Source: Flavobacterium sp. ASW18X (lineage in GTDB: Bacteria; Bacteroidota; Bacteroidia; Flavobacteriales; Flavobacteriaceae). From it: 64,000 bases of DNA. The stretch covers positions 124,001-188,000 of the forward strand of contig NZ_SWKK01000004.1 of assembly GCF_005144745.1 (NCBI RefSeq), in the 5' to 3' direction. The notes under the pieces were generated by a model. It searched no databases and was not told where the DNA came from. It worked only from the letters and a program-made list of their open reading frames with translations. Shown one piece after another: positions 17,204 through 27,062 of the stretch. Every line of letters begins with the position of its first letter. Position 1 is the stretch's first letter. The position numbers were made by a program, and so were the translations under genes.

Positions 17204-18508
17204 ATGTTGGACCAATTTAAAGCTCATTTAGAACGGCATTTTCCACATTTATTCTCTGCAAAAATACTTGTGGCATGTAGTGGAGGTATAGATAGTGTGC
17301 TATTGGCTTATTTTGCAAAAGCTTGTAGGCTTAATATAAGTTTAGCACATTGCAATTACCATTTAAGAGGTGAAGAGAGTGACGGTGATGCTGATTTTGT
17401 GCGCCAACTGGCAAAATCATTACAGGTGCCCTTGCACAGCACAGGGTTTAATACCTTGGAAATACAAAGAAAACAGGGCGGTTCCATACAAATGGTTGCA
17501 CGGGAATTACGATATGAATATTTTGAGGAACTTTGCCAAAAAAATGGTTATGACTTTGTGCTTACAGGTCACCACGCTAATGATAGTTTAGAAACTTTTA
17601 CAATTAATTTATCTAGAGGTACAGGTATAGATGGCCTTTTGGGTGTGCCAGCCATAAATGGTAAATATAATAGACCTTTGTTACCTTTTACGCGTAAAGA
17701 GCTAATGGCTTATGCTAGGAATCACCGTATTCAATGGCGAGAGGATAGTAGTAATAAAAGCAACAAGTATATCCGAAATAGAATCCGGAATAAAATTGTG
17801 CCAGAATTAGAACGTTTGCATCCTAATTTTGACCAGAATTTTATTCAAACCCTAGGTTATTTAAAAGAATCGGCTACGCTTTTAGAGGCATATGCCAATC
17901 GCCTTAGAAAAGAATATTTTATGCAAGGTGAATACGGTACTCGTATTCCTATAAGTGATTTACAAAATCTACAACCTTTAGATGCACATCTGCATCTACT
18001 CTTTAAACCCTATGGCTTTACACAATGGGAAGATTTATTGCGAATGTTACAGAGTACAAGTGGTAAAGAAATTTATTCTACAACACACAGATTGGTTAAA
18101 GATAGAGAAGAGTTGCTATTGCTAACTCTATGTACAGCAACAGAAAATGAATTTTTTATAGAAAAAGAAATGAGTCAAATAGTACGGCCAATTTCTTTGC
18201 GATTTGAAGAAGTAGATACGATTAAAGAAAAGAATCAAAACATTGCTTATTTAAATAAGGATTTGTTAAAGTATCCGTTAGTGTTAAGAAAATGGCAGAA
18301 TGCCGACTATTTTTATCCCATCGGAATGCAGGGCAAAAAGAAACTGTCTAAGTATTTCAAGGATAAAAAAATGAGTATTATAGCTAAAGAACAACAGTGG
18401 TTGCTGTGTTCTGGTGAAGACATAATTTGGGTTGTAGGTCATCGTTTAGACCATAGATATCGTGTAACTGCTGATACTACTCAAATTGTAAAAGTGATTT
18501 TATATTAA
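17204..18508 (+). CDS. tilS: tRNA(Ile)-lysidine synthase TilS
   Basis: 434 residues. The N-type ATP pyrophosphatase P-loop ACSGGIDSVLLAYFA (residues about 24-38) and the HCNYHLRGEESDGDADFV and TGHHANDSLETF blocks identify TilS, which ligates lysine to C34 of the AUA-reading tRNA-Ile. The C-terminal domain (about 360-434: LRKWQNADYFYPIGMQGKKKLSKYFKDKK) is the TilS substrate-binding domain. It is essential in bacteria that use a CAU-anticodon tRNA-Ile. Its stop codon is directly followed by the dsbD ATG with no spacer. Confidence 0.96.
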   Translation: MLDQFKAHLERHFPHLFSAKILVACSGGIDSVLLAYFAKACRLNISLAHCNYHLRGEESDGDADFVRQLAKSLQVPLHSTGFNTLEIQRKQGGSIQMVARELRYEYFEELCQKNGYDFVLTGHHANDSLETFTINLSRGTGIDGLLGVPAINGKYNRPLLPFTRKELMAYARNHRIQWREDSSNKSNKYIRNRIRNKIVPELERLHPNFDQNFIQTLGYLKESATLLEAYANRLRKEYFMQGEYGTRIPISDLQNLQPLDAHLHLLFKPYGFTQWEDLLRMLQSTSGKEIYSTTHRLVKDREELLLLTLCTATENEFFIEKEMSQIVRPISLRFEEVDTIKEKNQNIAYLNKDLLKYPLVLRKWQNADYFYPIGMQGKKKLSKYFKDKKMSIIAKEQQWLLCSGEDIIWVVGHRLDHRYRVTADTTQIVKVILY

Positions 18509-20467
18509 ATGAAAAAAAATTTCCTGTTCTTATTTGTATTAATTACCAATGTACTTTTTGCTCAAACTGAAGAATCGCCAGCTATTTGGTCTCATCAGGT
18601 ACAAAAACTATCTGAAACAGAATATGAGTTACAGTTTAAAGCAAGTATTTTAAAAGACTGGTACATCTATTCTCTATATACCGCAGAAGGTGGTTCTATG
18701 CCAAGTGAGTTCGAATTTGTGGGGGAAGGAGAAGATTATGAATTACTAGGAAAAACGATAGAGGGTAAAACCTATACTAAATACACCGAAGTATTTGATG
18801 TGGATGAGACCTTTTTTAAAAATGAAGCACTTTTTAAACAAAAAATAAAGCTTAATAACAAAGCAATTAACCAGTTAAAAGTAGTGCTGTATTATCAAAT
18901 TTGTAAAGAAGTTTGCGTTTTAAAGGAAGAAGAATTTAATATCTCTTTAGATGGTTCCGCTTTAAATGTAGTGACAGAAAAGCTAGATGATAAAAGTTTA
19001 GCAATGACTGATGCCCTTAAATTGGATTTAAAGAAAAAAGAACGTTTAAATGGAGCGGATGGAGTAGCTAGTCCATCTAAAAACAGTCTCTGGGTGGTGT
19101 TTGGACTGGGTTTTTTAGGAGGGTTAATTGCGTTGTTTACCCCTTGTGTCTTCCCTCTCATTCCTTTGACAGTTTCCTTCTTTACCAAGCATACTGGTAG
19201 CAGGGCAAAGGGTATTAAAAATGCATTGCTTTATGGTTTTTTTATTGTTCTTATATACTTTTTATTAAGTATGCCCTTTCATGTATTTAATTCAGTAGAC
19301 TCTCAGGTATTAAATACCATTGCAACTAATATTTGGCTCAATCTTTTTTTCTTTATCATTTTCATCTTTTTTGCCTTTTCTTTTTTTGGGTATTATGAGC
19401 TTACATTACCAAGTTCTTGGGCAAATAAATTAGACAGTGCCTCCAATAAAGTTGGTGGTGCTTTAGGCATATTTTTTATGGCTATTACGTTAGCTATAGT
19501 ATCCTTTTCTTGCACAGGACCTATTTTAGGTGGTTTACTAGGAAGCACAACACTAGCAGAAGGTAGTGTGGCCAATAATTTAACGGCAGGGATGACGGGT
19601 TTTGGAGCTGCCTTAGCATTACCTTTTATGCTTTTTGCCTTATTCCCAGCTTGGTTAAATTCTTTACCTAAATCTGGTGGATGGATGACTACAGTAAAAG
19701 TGGTGTTAGGCTTTTTAGAGCTAGCCTTAGCCTTTAAGTTTCTTTCTAATGCTGATTTGGTAGGGCATTGGGGATTATTAAAACGAGAGGTTTTTATAGC
19801 TATATGGATTATAGTCTTTGTATTGCTGACACTATATCTATTTGGTATTTTTAGATTTCCGCATGATGGTCCAAAGCAGAAGTTGTCTGCAGGTAGAAAA
19901 ATTGTTGGTGTGGTTAGCCTTGGTTTTAGTCTCTTTTTAATTTTAGGACTAGCAAAAGTGGTTCCGCTAAAAGTTTTAAGCGGGTTTCCACCTCCAGACT
20001 TTTATTCAATTACCGAACAAAAGTCAGATTGTCCCTTAGGACTTGATTGTTATAAAGATTTTGAAGAGGGTTTGGCGGTCGCTAAAGCGGAAAACAAACC
20101 AATTTTATTAGATTTTACAGGTTGGGCATGTGTAAACTGCCGTAAAATGGAAGAAAATGTATGGAGCGACCCTGAAATCTATCCTATTCTTAAAGAAAAG
20201 TATGTTTTAATATCACTTTATGTGGATGACCGTAAGGAATTAGCGGAAGAGGAACAGTTTAAATTTCAATATGATGGTGGTCGAATTAAAGCTATTAAAA
20301 CAGTTGGGCAAAAATGGGGAACGTTTCAGACTGTTAATTTTAATGCAGCTTCTCAACCTTACTATGTTTTACTATCACCAGATTTAGAAGTACTTACAGA
20401 GGCCGTACAATACGTGGATAAAAATACCTATTTAAATTGGCTAAAAACCGGGCTAAACACTAGATAA
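18509..20467 (+). CDS. dsbD: Thiol:disulfide interchange protein DsbD
   Basis: 652 residues. Signal peptide (MKKNFLFLFVLITNVLFAQ), N-terminal DsbD-alpha-like periplasmic domain with a cysteine pair (QICKEVCVLKEEEF, about 131-140), eight membrane helices with the redox cysteines in LFTPCVFPLIP and VSFSCTGPILGG, and a C-terminal thioredoxin domain with C541-V-N-C544. It carries electrons from cytoplasmic thioredoxin to periplasmic thiols for cytochrome c maturation and disulfide repair. Full-length three-domain form. It begins immediately after the tilS stop codon. Confidence 0.94.
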   Translation: MKKNFLFLFVLITNVLFAQTEESPAIWSHQVQKLSETEYELQFKASILKDWYIYSLYTAEGGSMPSEFEFVGEGEDYELLGKTIEGKTYTKYTEVFDVDETFFKNEALFKQKIKLNNKAINQLKVVLYYQICKEVCVLKEEEFNISLDGSALNVVTEKLDDKSLAMTDALKLDLKKKERLNGADGVASPSKNSLWVVFGLGFLGGLIALFTPCVFPLIPLTVSFFTKHTGSRAKGIKNALLYGFFIVLIYFLLSMPFHVFNSVDSQVLNTIATNIWLNLFFFIIFIFFAFSFFGYYELTLPSSWANKLDSASNKVGGALGIFFMAITLAIVSFSCTGPILGGLLGSTTLAEGSVANNLTAGMTGFGAALALPFMLFALFPAWLNSLPKSGGWMTTVKVVLGFLELALAFKFLSNADLVGHWGLLKREVFIAIWIIVFVLLTLYLFGIFRFPHDGPKQKLSAGRKIVGVVSLGFSLFLILGLAKVVPLKVLSGFPPPDFYSITEQKSDCPLGLDCYKDFEEGLAVAKAENKPILLDFTGWACVNCRKMEENVWSDPEIYPILKEKYVLISLYVDDRKELAEEEQFKFQYDGGRIKAIKTVGQKWGTFQTVNFNAASQPYYVLLSPDLEVLTEAVQYVDKNTYLNWLKTGLNTR

Positions 20468-20516
20468 AATCTTAACAATTTCATTAAATTAGTCGCTCAA
20501 CCAACGATTAAAGTAC

Positions 20517-22910
20517 ATGAAAAGATTCAAAAAAGTGCTGCTGAGCTTTTTGGGTGTTTTATTGATTTTTGTTTTTTTTCTTTTCGTATTTATTAACTCT
20601 TTAAAACCTACTTATAATGGTACTAAAGAGTTAAACGGAATTGCTGCAGAAGTAAAAGTTTACTACGACACTTACGGAATACCTCACATCTATGCGCTGA
20701 CAGATAAAGATGCCTATAAGGCTTTAGGCTATGTACATGCTCAGGACCGTTTATGGCAGATGGAATTGATGCGACGTATTGCTAAAGGGGGCCTTTCAGA
20801 AGTATTTGGAAAGGACTTGCTTAGTACGGATAAATTTATGCTCAGCTTAGGTATAGATGAACACGCAAAAGAAACTGTTGCTAACTTAGATAAGGATGGT
20901 GAAATGGCGCAGCTAAGTTTAGCATATTTAGAAGGAATAAACACATTTATAGAAGAAGGGCCTACACCAATAGAGTTTTACTTAACAGGCTTGGATAAAA
21001 CGCCTTTTAAGTTAGAAGATATTTATAACACAGTAGGTTATATGGCATTTTCATTTGCGCAAGCCCATAAAACGGACCCATTATTAACGCATATTAAAGA
21101 GAATTTAGGGTACGATTATATTAAAAATTTAGCCATAGATGCAGATACGGTGGGGGTCAGAATAAAATCTTTTACCTCTTCTACGGATAGTCTTTCCAAA
21201 ACACTAATGCAAGCTTCAGAAAAAGCGTTAGCAAAGTTGCCCATTCCTAAGTTAGAAGGCAGTAATAGTTGGGTTTTAGGACCCAAGAAAACAAAAAGCG
21301 GACAAGTTATTTTTGCAAATGACCCACATATAGGTTTTGCGCAACCATCTGTTTGGTATGAGGCACATGTAAAAACTCCAACCTATGAAAAATATGGATA
21401 TCACCTTGCAGGAATCCCTTTTCCGTTATTGGGGCATGACAGAAATATAGCCTACGGATTAACCATGTTTCAAAATGATGATATCAATTTTTATTACGAA
21501 ACACCCCATCCTACGGATTCTACCCAATATAAAACACCAGAGGGTTGGGCTAGCTATAATTGGGTGGATAAGACTATTAAAGTTAAAGGCGAAGAAGATG
21601 TTAAATTTAGTTATAAGGTGAGTAGGCATGGTCCTATTTTAAACGGAATAGCTAATCAGATAAATGGGGATAAGCCTGTAGCAATGTACTGGGTATATAC
21701 CCAAAAAGAAAATAAGGTTTTAGAAGGGTTGCATGGTATGATTAAAGCGAAAGACATTAAAAGCTTTAAGTCTGCTTTGCCTAATATTCACGCACCAGGT
21801 TTAAATGTGATGTACGGCGATAAGCAAGGTAATGTAGCATGGTGGGCTTCTGCGGCATTATATAAAATGCCAGATAGTGTAAATACTAAATTTATACTCA
21901 ACGGAGTTTCGGGAAAAGATGAGCCCGTAGAATGGTTAGATTTTAGTAAAAATCCACGGGCAATAAATCCAGATTGGGGATACGTATATTCTGCCAACAA
22001 TCAACCAGATACCATTGCTGGTAATTTATATCCTGGATATTATTTACCAGATAATAGAGCTAAAAGAATAGTTTCGCTTCTGGAGCCGAAAGACGATTGG
22101 GATGTAAAATCAACTCAAAAAATGATAACCGATGTAACCTCTGCAATGAACGCAGAGATTATAAATTCGTCCCTACGACTTGTAGATGTATCGCCATATA
22201 CAGATGAACAGTTAGAACTTTTAGATATGCTTAATAGTTGGAAAGGGGATTATCCTTTAAATTCTATTGCAGCAACATTTTACCACAGATGCGTGTATTA
22301 TGTATTTAAAAATTCTTTTGAGGACGAATTGGGTCCCGAGCTTTTTAGTCAATTTATGGAGACTAACCTTATGAAGCGACATTTATCTACAGCTATAAGT
22401 TTTAAAGATGGAAAGTGGTGGGATGATGTTAATACAAACGACAAGGTAGAGACCAAGGAAGATATAGTAATTAAGTCTATAGGGGAAGCATATACTTCTT
22501 TGGTTAAAGATTTTGGACCCGATTATAAGAATTGGACATGGGATAAAGTTCACACTATAGAATTTGAGCATCCAATAGGTAAAGTAAAAATTTTGCGTTC
22601 TTTTTTTAATGTAGGACCATTTCCGGTTGAGGGTAGTCGGGAAGTCATTAACAATATGTCTTTTCCCTATGACGATAGTGGTTTTTATAAGGTGTCTTCC
22701 GGACCATCTACTCGTAGAGTGATTGATTTTTCTAACATAGATGAAAGTGTAAGTATATTACCTACTGGGCAATCTGGTAATCCCTTTAGTAGTCATTATA
22801 AAGATCAAACAGCCAAGTATTTAAAGGGCGAGTTTCGTAAAATGCTGATGAATAAAAAAGAAATACAGGAAAAATCTAAGAATGTGTTGGTTCTAAAGCC
22901 GTTGAAATAA
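20517..22910 (+). CDS. Penicillin acylase family N-terminal nucleophile hydrolase
   Basis: 797 residues. A N-terminal hydrophobic helix (residues about 7-27) works as signal or anchor. The proenzyme layout is alpha chain, spacer, then beta chain beginning at the catalytic Ser249 in EGSNSWVLGPKKT, where autocleavage would occur; ANDPHIGFAQPSVWYEAHV and FPLLGHDRNIAYGLT follow as in the family. Such enzymes hydrolyse amides (penicillins, acyl-homoserine lactones, acylated peptides); the natural substrate cannot be read from sequence. It sits 49 bp behind dsbD and 55 bp before yifB. Confidence 0.93.
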   Translation: MKRFKKVLLSFLGVLLIFVFFLFVFINSLKPTYNGTKELNGIAAEVKVYYDTYGIPHIYALTDKDAYKALGYVHAQDRLWQMELMRRIAKGGLSEVFGKDLLSTDKFMLSLGIDEHAKETVANLDKDGEMAQLSLAYLEGINTFIEEGPTPIEFYLTGLDKTPFKLEDIYNTVGYMAFSFAQAHKTDPLLTHIKENLGYDYIKNLAIDADTVGVRIKSFTSSTDSLSKTLMQASEKALAKLPIPKLEGSNSWVLGPKKTKSGQVIFANDPHIGFAQPSVWYEAHVKTPTYEKYGYHLAGIPFPLLGHDRNIAYGLTMFQNDDINFYYETPHPTDSTQYKTPEGWASYNWVDKTIKVKGEEDVKFSYKVSRHGPILNGIANQINGDKPVAMYWVYTQKENKVLEGLHGMIKAKDIKSFKSALPNIHAPGLNVMYGDKQGNVAWWASAALYKMPDSVNTKFILNGVSGKDEPVEWLDFSKNPRAINPDWGYVYSANNQPDTIAGNLYPGYYLPDNRAKRIVSLLEPKDDWDVKSTQKMITDVTSAMNAEIINSSLRLVDVSPYTDEQLELLDMLNSWKGDYPLNSIAATFYHRCVYYVFKNSFEDELGPELFSQFMETNLMKRHLSTAISFKDGKWWDDVNTNDKVETKEDIVIKSIGEAYTSLVKDFGPDYKNWTWDKVHTIEFEHPIGKVKILRSFFNVGPFPVEGSREVINNMSFPYDDSGFYKVSSGPSTRRVIDFSNIDESVSILPTGQSGNPFSSHYKDQTAKYLKGEFRKMLMNKKEIQEKSKNVLVLKPLK

Positions 22911-22965
22911 GAATTGTATGCATTCCCCTAAAAAGGATTATATTAGACGCAAACACTAACAATTT

Positions 22966-24501
22966 ATGTTAATTAAGGTTTATGGCAGCGCTGTCTTTGG
23001 CGTGGAGGCTACAACTGTCACTGTAGAAGTAAATATAGATAAAGGAATAGGTTATCATTTAGTTGGTTTGCCAGATAATGCAATAAAAGAAAGCAATTAC
23101 CGTATAGCCGCAGCCTTACAAAACAATGGATACAAGATACCAGGTAAAAAGATTACCATAAATATGGCTCCGGCAGACTTGCGTAAAGAGGGCTCTGCAT
23201 ACGATTTAACGTTAGCGCTCGGTATTCTTTCAGCTTCAAGCCAGATTAAAAGCCCAGAAATAGATAAATATCTTATTATGGGCGAGTTATCTCTGGATGG
23301 AACGGTACAGCCAATTAAAGGAGCTCTGCCAATCGCCATTAAAGCACAAGAAGAAGGTTTTAAAGGATTTATCTTACCCAAACAAAACGCTAAAGAAGCT
23401 GCTATTGTAAATAAGTTAGAAGTTTACGGCGTTGAAAATATTAAACAGGTAATAGATTTTTTTGATAATAATGAGCCATTAGAACAAACCGTAATCGATA
23501 CGCGGAAGGAATTTTACAAGCAATTAGAATTTCCCGAGTTCGATTTTTCTGACGTCCGTGGACAAGAAAGTATTAAGCGCTGCATGGAAATTGCTGCTTC
23601 TGGGGGGCATAATATTATATTAATTGGTCCTCCTGGTGCTGGTAAAACCATGCTTGCTAAGCGCTTACCGTCCATTTTGCCGCCTATGACGTTGCATGAA
23701 GCTCTAGAAACCACAAAAATTCATAGTGTGGTTGGTAAGGTAAAAGATGCTGGGCTCATGAGTCAACGACCATTCAGGTCTCCTCATCATACCATTTCAG
23801 ACGTGGCACTTGTGGGCGGAGGTACGTATCCACAACCAGGAGAAATATCTCTAGCGCATAATGGGGTTCTTTTTTTAGATGAATTACCAGAATTTAAACG
23901 CTCTGTTTTAGAGGTCATGCGCCAACCCTTAGAAGATAGAGATGTTACTATTTCTAGAGCTAAATTTACAGTGACTTATCCCAGCAGTTTTATGTTGGTT
24001 GCTAGTATGAATCCAAGTCCTGGAGGTTATTTTAATGACCCAGATGCACCCGTAACTTCTTCACCAGCAGAAATGCAGCGCTATTTAGGTAAAATTTCTG
24101 GTCCATTACTAGACCGTATTGATATACATATAGAAGTAACACCTGTACCTTTTGATAAATTGTCAGACGAGCGAAAAGGGGAGAGTAGCAGCGCAATTAG
24201 GGAGCGTGTTATGAAAGCTAGAGAGTTGCAAACTATACGTTTTGCAGATTTGGATAAGGTGCATTATAATGCTCAGATGAATACGAAGCAAATTAGGGAG
24301 TACTGTAAATTAGATGCCGCATCTAAAGAGTTGCTAAAAACTGCTATGGAACGTCTTAATTTATCTGCAAGAGCATACGACCGAATTTTAAAGGTAGCAC
24401 GTACAATTGCAGATTTATCCAATGATGAGGCTATAAATGGTACTCATATCTCTGAAGCAATTCAATATAGAAGCTTAGACAGAGAAGGGTGGTTGGGTTA
24501 A
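22966..24501 (+). CDS. YifB/ComM family Mg-chelatase-like AAA+ ATPase
   Basis: 511 residues. The N-terminal ChlI-like/Lon-type fold domain (about 1-165), the central AAA+ core with Walker A GPPGAGKT from residue 221 and Walker B LFLDELPEFK, and the C-terminal helical domain ending LSARAYDRILKVARTIADL are all present. ComM of naturally competent bacteria is a hexameric helicase that drives branch migration during recombination of taken-up DNA; this gene is the orthologue type, widely conserved outside competent species. Its last 4 bases overlap the convergent gene downstream. Confidence 0.94.
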   Translation: MLIKVYGSAVFGVEATTVTVEVNIDKGIGYHLVGLPDNAIKESNYRIAAALQNNGYKIPGKKITINMAPADLRKEGSAYDLTLALGILSASSQIKSPEIDKYLIMGELSLDGTVQPIKGALPIAIKAQEEGFKGFILPKQNAKEAAIVNKLEVYGVENIKQVIDFFDNNEPLEQTVIDTRKEFYKQLEFPEFDFSDVRGQESIKRCMEIAASGGHNIILIGPPGAGKTMLAKRLPSILPPMTLHEALETTKIHSVVGKVKDAGLMSQRPFRSPHHTISDVALVGGGTYPQPGEISLAHNGVLFLDELPEFKRSVLEVMRQPLEDRDVTISRAKFTVTYPSSFMLVASMNPSPGGYFNDPDAPVTSSPAEMQRYLGKISGPLLDRIDIHIEVTPVPFDKLSDERKGESSSAIRERVMKARELQTIRFADLDKVHYNAQMNTKQIREYCKLDAASKELLKTAMERLNLSARAYDRILKVARTIADLSNDEAINGTHISEAIQYRSLDREGWLG

Positions 24502-24941
24502 ATCACTTTGATGTTAGCCTTTAACCCTTCCATAATACCTTGTATGTTACGTACGGTATCTGCTAAGTAATATTTTATTACAACGCTGGGTATACGTATG
24601 GTAGTGAAACCATTTTTAAAAGAATGCATAGCTTCTTCTAAATCTTGTATAGCCTGTTCATGCGTAAGCATTTGGTATTCTGTTTCTACCTCAATGTTTA
24701 ATTTTACTCTAGAAATAGCAATATCTATAGACTTATGTCCATCCCACCATTCAAGCATAGGATTAGTCCCTGCCTCTTTTAAAGCATAGTATAGCTGTAC
24801 CGCTTCTAAAGGAGTGTTATTATTCCTTCTAATTTTGTCGATAAGCGAACTGTGCCTTTGGCATAGTGCAACCCCATATTTTTCTAGGGACTTTTGTTGC
24901 TCTAAAAAACTTATGTCTTTTTTACAATCACAGCATGTCAT
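24498..24941 (-). CDS. Small protein with CxxC-CxxH finger and DUF559/Vsr-like nuclease fold
   Basis: 147 residues, not a family I can name. The N terminus has C3-x2-C6 and C27-x2-H30, a likely zinc-binding finger. The C-terminal half (about 65-147) resembles the DUF559/Vsr branch of the PD-(D/E)xK fold: Asp73 in SIDIAI, then KLNIEVETEY with Glu84 and Glu86, a helix with regular acidic residues, and TTIRIPSVVI in the place of the closing strand. The fold call is by eye. It may be an active or dead nuclease-fold protein. It stands alone, convergent to yifB, with a 169-bp gap before the next gene. Confidence 0.6.
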   Translation of the reverse strand: MTCCDCKKDISFLEQQKSLEKYGVALCQRHSSLIDKIRRNNNTPLEAVQLYYALKEAGTNPMLEWWDGHKSIDIAISRVKLNIEVETEYQMLTHEQAIQDLEEAMHSFKNGFTTIRIPSVVIKYYLADTVRNIQGIMEGLKANIKVI

Positions 24942-25025
24942 GTAAGTAGGTGTCTTTGGTTTTTAATTCATGATTTGGGACTATTATAACTTTAACATTT
25001 TTCAATTCGTATAATAAGGAACCGA

Positions 25026-25060
25026 TTTTTAGACGAAATACACTTTTTTAGATGAAATGC
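25026..25060 (+). repeat. Tandem 16-bp imperfect repeat upstream of the 5-oxoprolinase operon
   Basis: TTTTTAGACGAAATAC (25026-25041) and TTTTTAGATGAAATGC (25045-25060) agree at 14 of 16 positions with a 19-bp period. They lie 51 bp upstream of the first gene of the operon and could be paired binding sites of a regulator. No gene for a dedicated regulator is nearby. Confidence 0.45.
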
Positions 25061-25110
25061 ATATTATCTGTCTTAGAGTTGTTAATTTACGGGCTGAATT
25101 GTGATTAGCT

Positions 25111-26307
25111 ATGTTCAAAAATATTGGGCCAGGAGTTCTGGTCGCCGCAGCCTTTATTGGTCCAGGTACTGTCACGGCCTGTTCCCTTGCAGGCATAAGG
25201 TTTGGCTATAATTTGTTATGGGCTTTATTGTTGTCAATTTTAGCAACAATGGTTCTCCAAGAAATGGCGGCAAGATTGGGATTAATAACCCAGAAAGGTC
25301 TTGGTGGTGTCATCAATAAAAATATACCTAATAAAAGCTTAAAAGTAACTATTACGGCGGTTGTTTTAGGTGCAATTTTAATTGGTAATACAGCCTATGA
25401 AGCTGGTAATATTGGGGGTGCTGTTTTGGGTTTAGAGGCAATATTTGGTAAGGCTTATTTAGGTAGCTATCCATGGATAGTTGGTCTATTAGCATTTACC
25501 TTATTATGGTTTGGTAGTTATAAAGTTTTAGAACGATTTTTTGTGGGTCTCATTAGTTTAATGAGCCTGTCTTTTTTAATTACTGCTATCCTAACCAAGC
25601 CAAAGCTCTTACCATTACTAGAGGGACTTTTTTTACCACAAATAGAAGAGGCAGGTTTTACAACTATATTGGCTCTGGTAGGTACTACTGTGGTGCCTTA
25701 TAATCTCTTTTTACACGCTAATTTAGTTAACAAAAAGTGGAAGTCATTTAAAGACTTAAAAACAGCACAGATAGATACCGTTATTAGTATTGCGGTGGGT
25801 GGATTAGTATCTATGGCAATAGTAGTGTGCGCAGCTTCTATTCCTAAATCTAATTTAACTACAGTAATGGATTTAGCGTTGGGATTGGAACCTTTATACG
25901 GTAAAGCTGCCGTTTTTTTTATGGGCATCGGCCTTTTTGCGGCTGGTTTAACCTCTGCAATTACAGCACCTTTAGCAGCAGCTTACGTAGCAAATAGTTG
26001 CTTTAACTGGAATGTTGCTGCCATAGATTGGCGATTCAGAATGGTTTGGGCCTCCATTATTATTATTGGTGTATTGTCACTATCTTTTAATATTACTCCT
26101 ATACAAATCATCAAGTTTGCGCAAATAGCCAATGGAGTTTTGTTACCTATTATAGCTATTTTGCTTGTTTGGATGGTGAATAATAAAAAAATAATGTCTT
26201 ATTACAGCAACACGCCTTTGCAAAATTTTATTGCCTTACTCATTATCGTTTTTGCCATATTCTTGGGTTTAAAAAGTGTATTGAAGGTCGTAGGAATTTT
26301 AGAGTGA
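25111..26307 (+). CDS. Nramp-fold transporter lacking canonical metal ligands
   Basis: 398 residues, about eleven membrane helices, clear Nramp superfamily alignment: IGPGVLVAAAFIGPGT in helix 1 and VVPYNLFLHANLV in helix 6. In true Mn/Fe Nramp proteins helix 1 carries DPGN and helix 6 MPHN. Here the first motif is GPGT (residues 17-20), so the Asp and Asn ligands are gone, and the second is VPYN (195-198), so the Met ligand is Val. Metal transport of the usual kind is doubtful. Its stop overlaps the pxpA start by one base, and B. subtilis ycsG has the same type of neighbourhood. It may carry 5-oxoproline or a related organic acid; this is inference. Confidence 0.85.
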   Translation: MFKNIGPGVLVAAAFIGPGTVTACSLAGIRFGYNLLWALLLSILATMVLQEMAARLGLITQKGLGGVINKNIPNKSLKVTITAVVLGAILIGNTAYEAGNIGGAVLGLEAIFGKAYLGSYPWIVGLLAFTLLWFGSYKVLERFFVGLISLMSLSFLITAILTKPKLLPLLEGLFLPQIEEAGFTTILALVGTTVVPYNLFLHANLVNKKWKSFKDLKTAQIDTVISIAVGGLVSMAIVVCAASIPKSNLTTVMDLALGLEPLYGKAAVFFMGIGLFAAGLTSAITAPLAAAYVANSCFNWNVAAIDWRFRMVWASIIIIGVLSLSFNITPIQIIKFAQIANGVLLPIIAILLVWMVNNKKIMSYYSNTPLQNFIALLIIVFAIFLGLKSVLKVVGILE

Positions 26308-27062
26308 TGAATGTAATAGATATAAACGCAGACGTTGGGGAGGGATTAGAAAATGAAGCTAGTCTATTACCACTTATAAGCTCTTGTAATATTGCATGTG
26401 GTGGCCATGCTGGTTCTAATGCTACGATGGGATCTGTGGTGATTTTAGCCCTAGAAAATCAGGTGAAAATTGGTGCGCACCCCAGTTATCCAGATAGGGC
26501 TAATTTTGGGCGTAAAAGTATCCCTATTGGTAAAAAAGAACTACTAAAAAGTTTATCTCATCAATTAGAAGATTTTGAAAAGGTACTCCAGGCTAAAAAA
26601 GCTAAGTTGCATCACATAAAACCTCATGGAGCATTATATAATGATGCTGCTAATAATCACCAAATTGCTCGTGTCTTTTTAAATGCTGTGCAGCCTTATA
26701 AAAACAATACTCATTTGTATTTACCACATAATTCCGTTGTAGCCAACTTGGCCTTGGAAGATGGTTTTTCGGTCAACTTTGAAGCTTTTTTAGATCGTAA
26801 TTATAGTAACGATTTAAAACTGGTTTCTCGTTCTATGGAAAAAGCGACAATACAAAAGCCAACAGCTGTGCTCGCACATTTGTTAACCATAGCTAAACAA
26901 GGAAAGGTACTTACTATAGATAATGAATTTAAAAAAATACAAGCAAACACCTATTGCATCCATGGAGATAATCCTAATGTATTGCAAATATTAATGTATC
27001 TTCAAAAGGAATTGCCAAACCATAACCTACAACTGCAAAAATGGAATCAGAATACCCAATAA
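26307..27062 (+). CDS. pxpA: 5-oxoprolinase subunit PxpA (LamB/YcsF family)
   Basis: 251 residues. The family start VIDINADVGEG, then SCNIACGGHAGSN with metal/substrate histidine, VKIGAHPSYPDRANFGR and HIKPHGALYNDA, identify the YcsF family, now known as PxpA of the ATP-dependent prokaryotic 5-oxoprolinase. It works with PxpB and PxpC to open 5-oxoproline (a toxic by-product of glutamine cyclisation) to glutamate. ATG at 26307 overlaps the preceding stop as TGATG; a GTG one codon upstream is less likely. Overlaps pxpB by 22 bases. Confidence 0.95.
   Translation: MNVIDINADVGEGLENEASLLPLISSCNIACGGHAGSNATMGSVVILALENQVKIGAHPSYPDRANFGRKSIPIGKKELLKSLSHQLEDFEKVLQAKKAKLHHIKPHGALYNDAANNHQIARVFLNAVQPYKNNTHLYLPHNSVVANLALEDGFSVNFEAFLDRNYSNDLKLVSRSMEKATIQKPTAVLAHLLTIAKQGKVLTIDNEFKKIQANTYCIHGDNPNVLQILMYLQKELPNHNLQLQKWNQNTQ

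Noticed and set aside
20517-22910. Antibiotic resistance through a true penicillin acylase or quorum quenching enzyme
   Set aside because: The family is broad and the natural substrate cannot be read from sequence; no resistance context.
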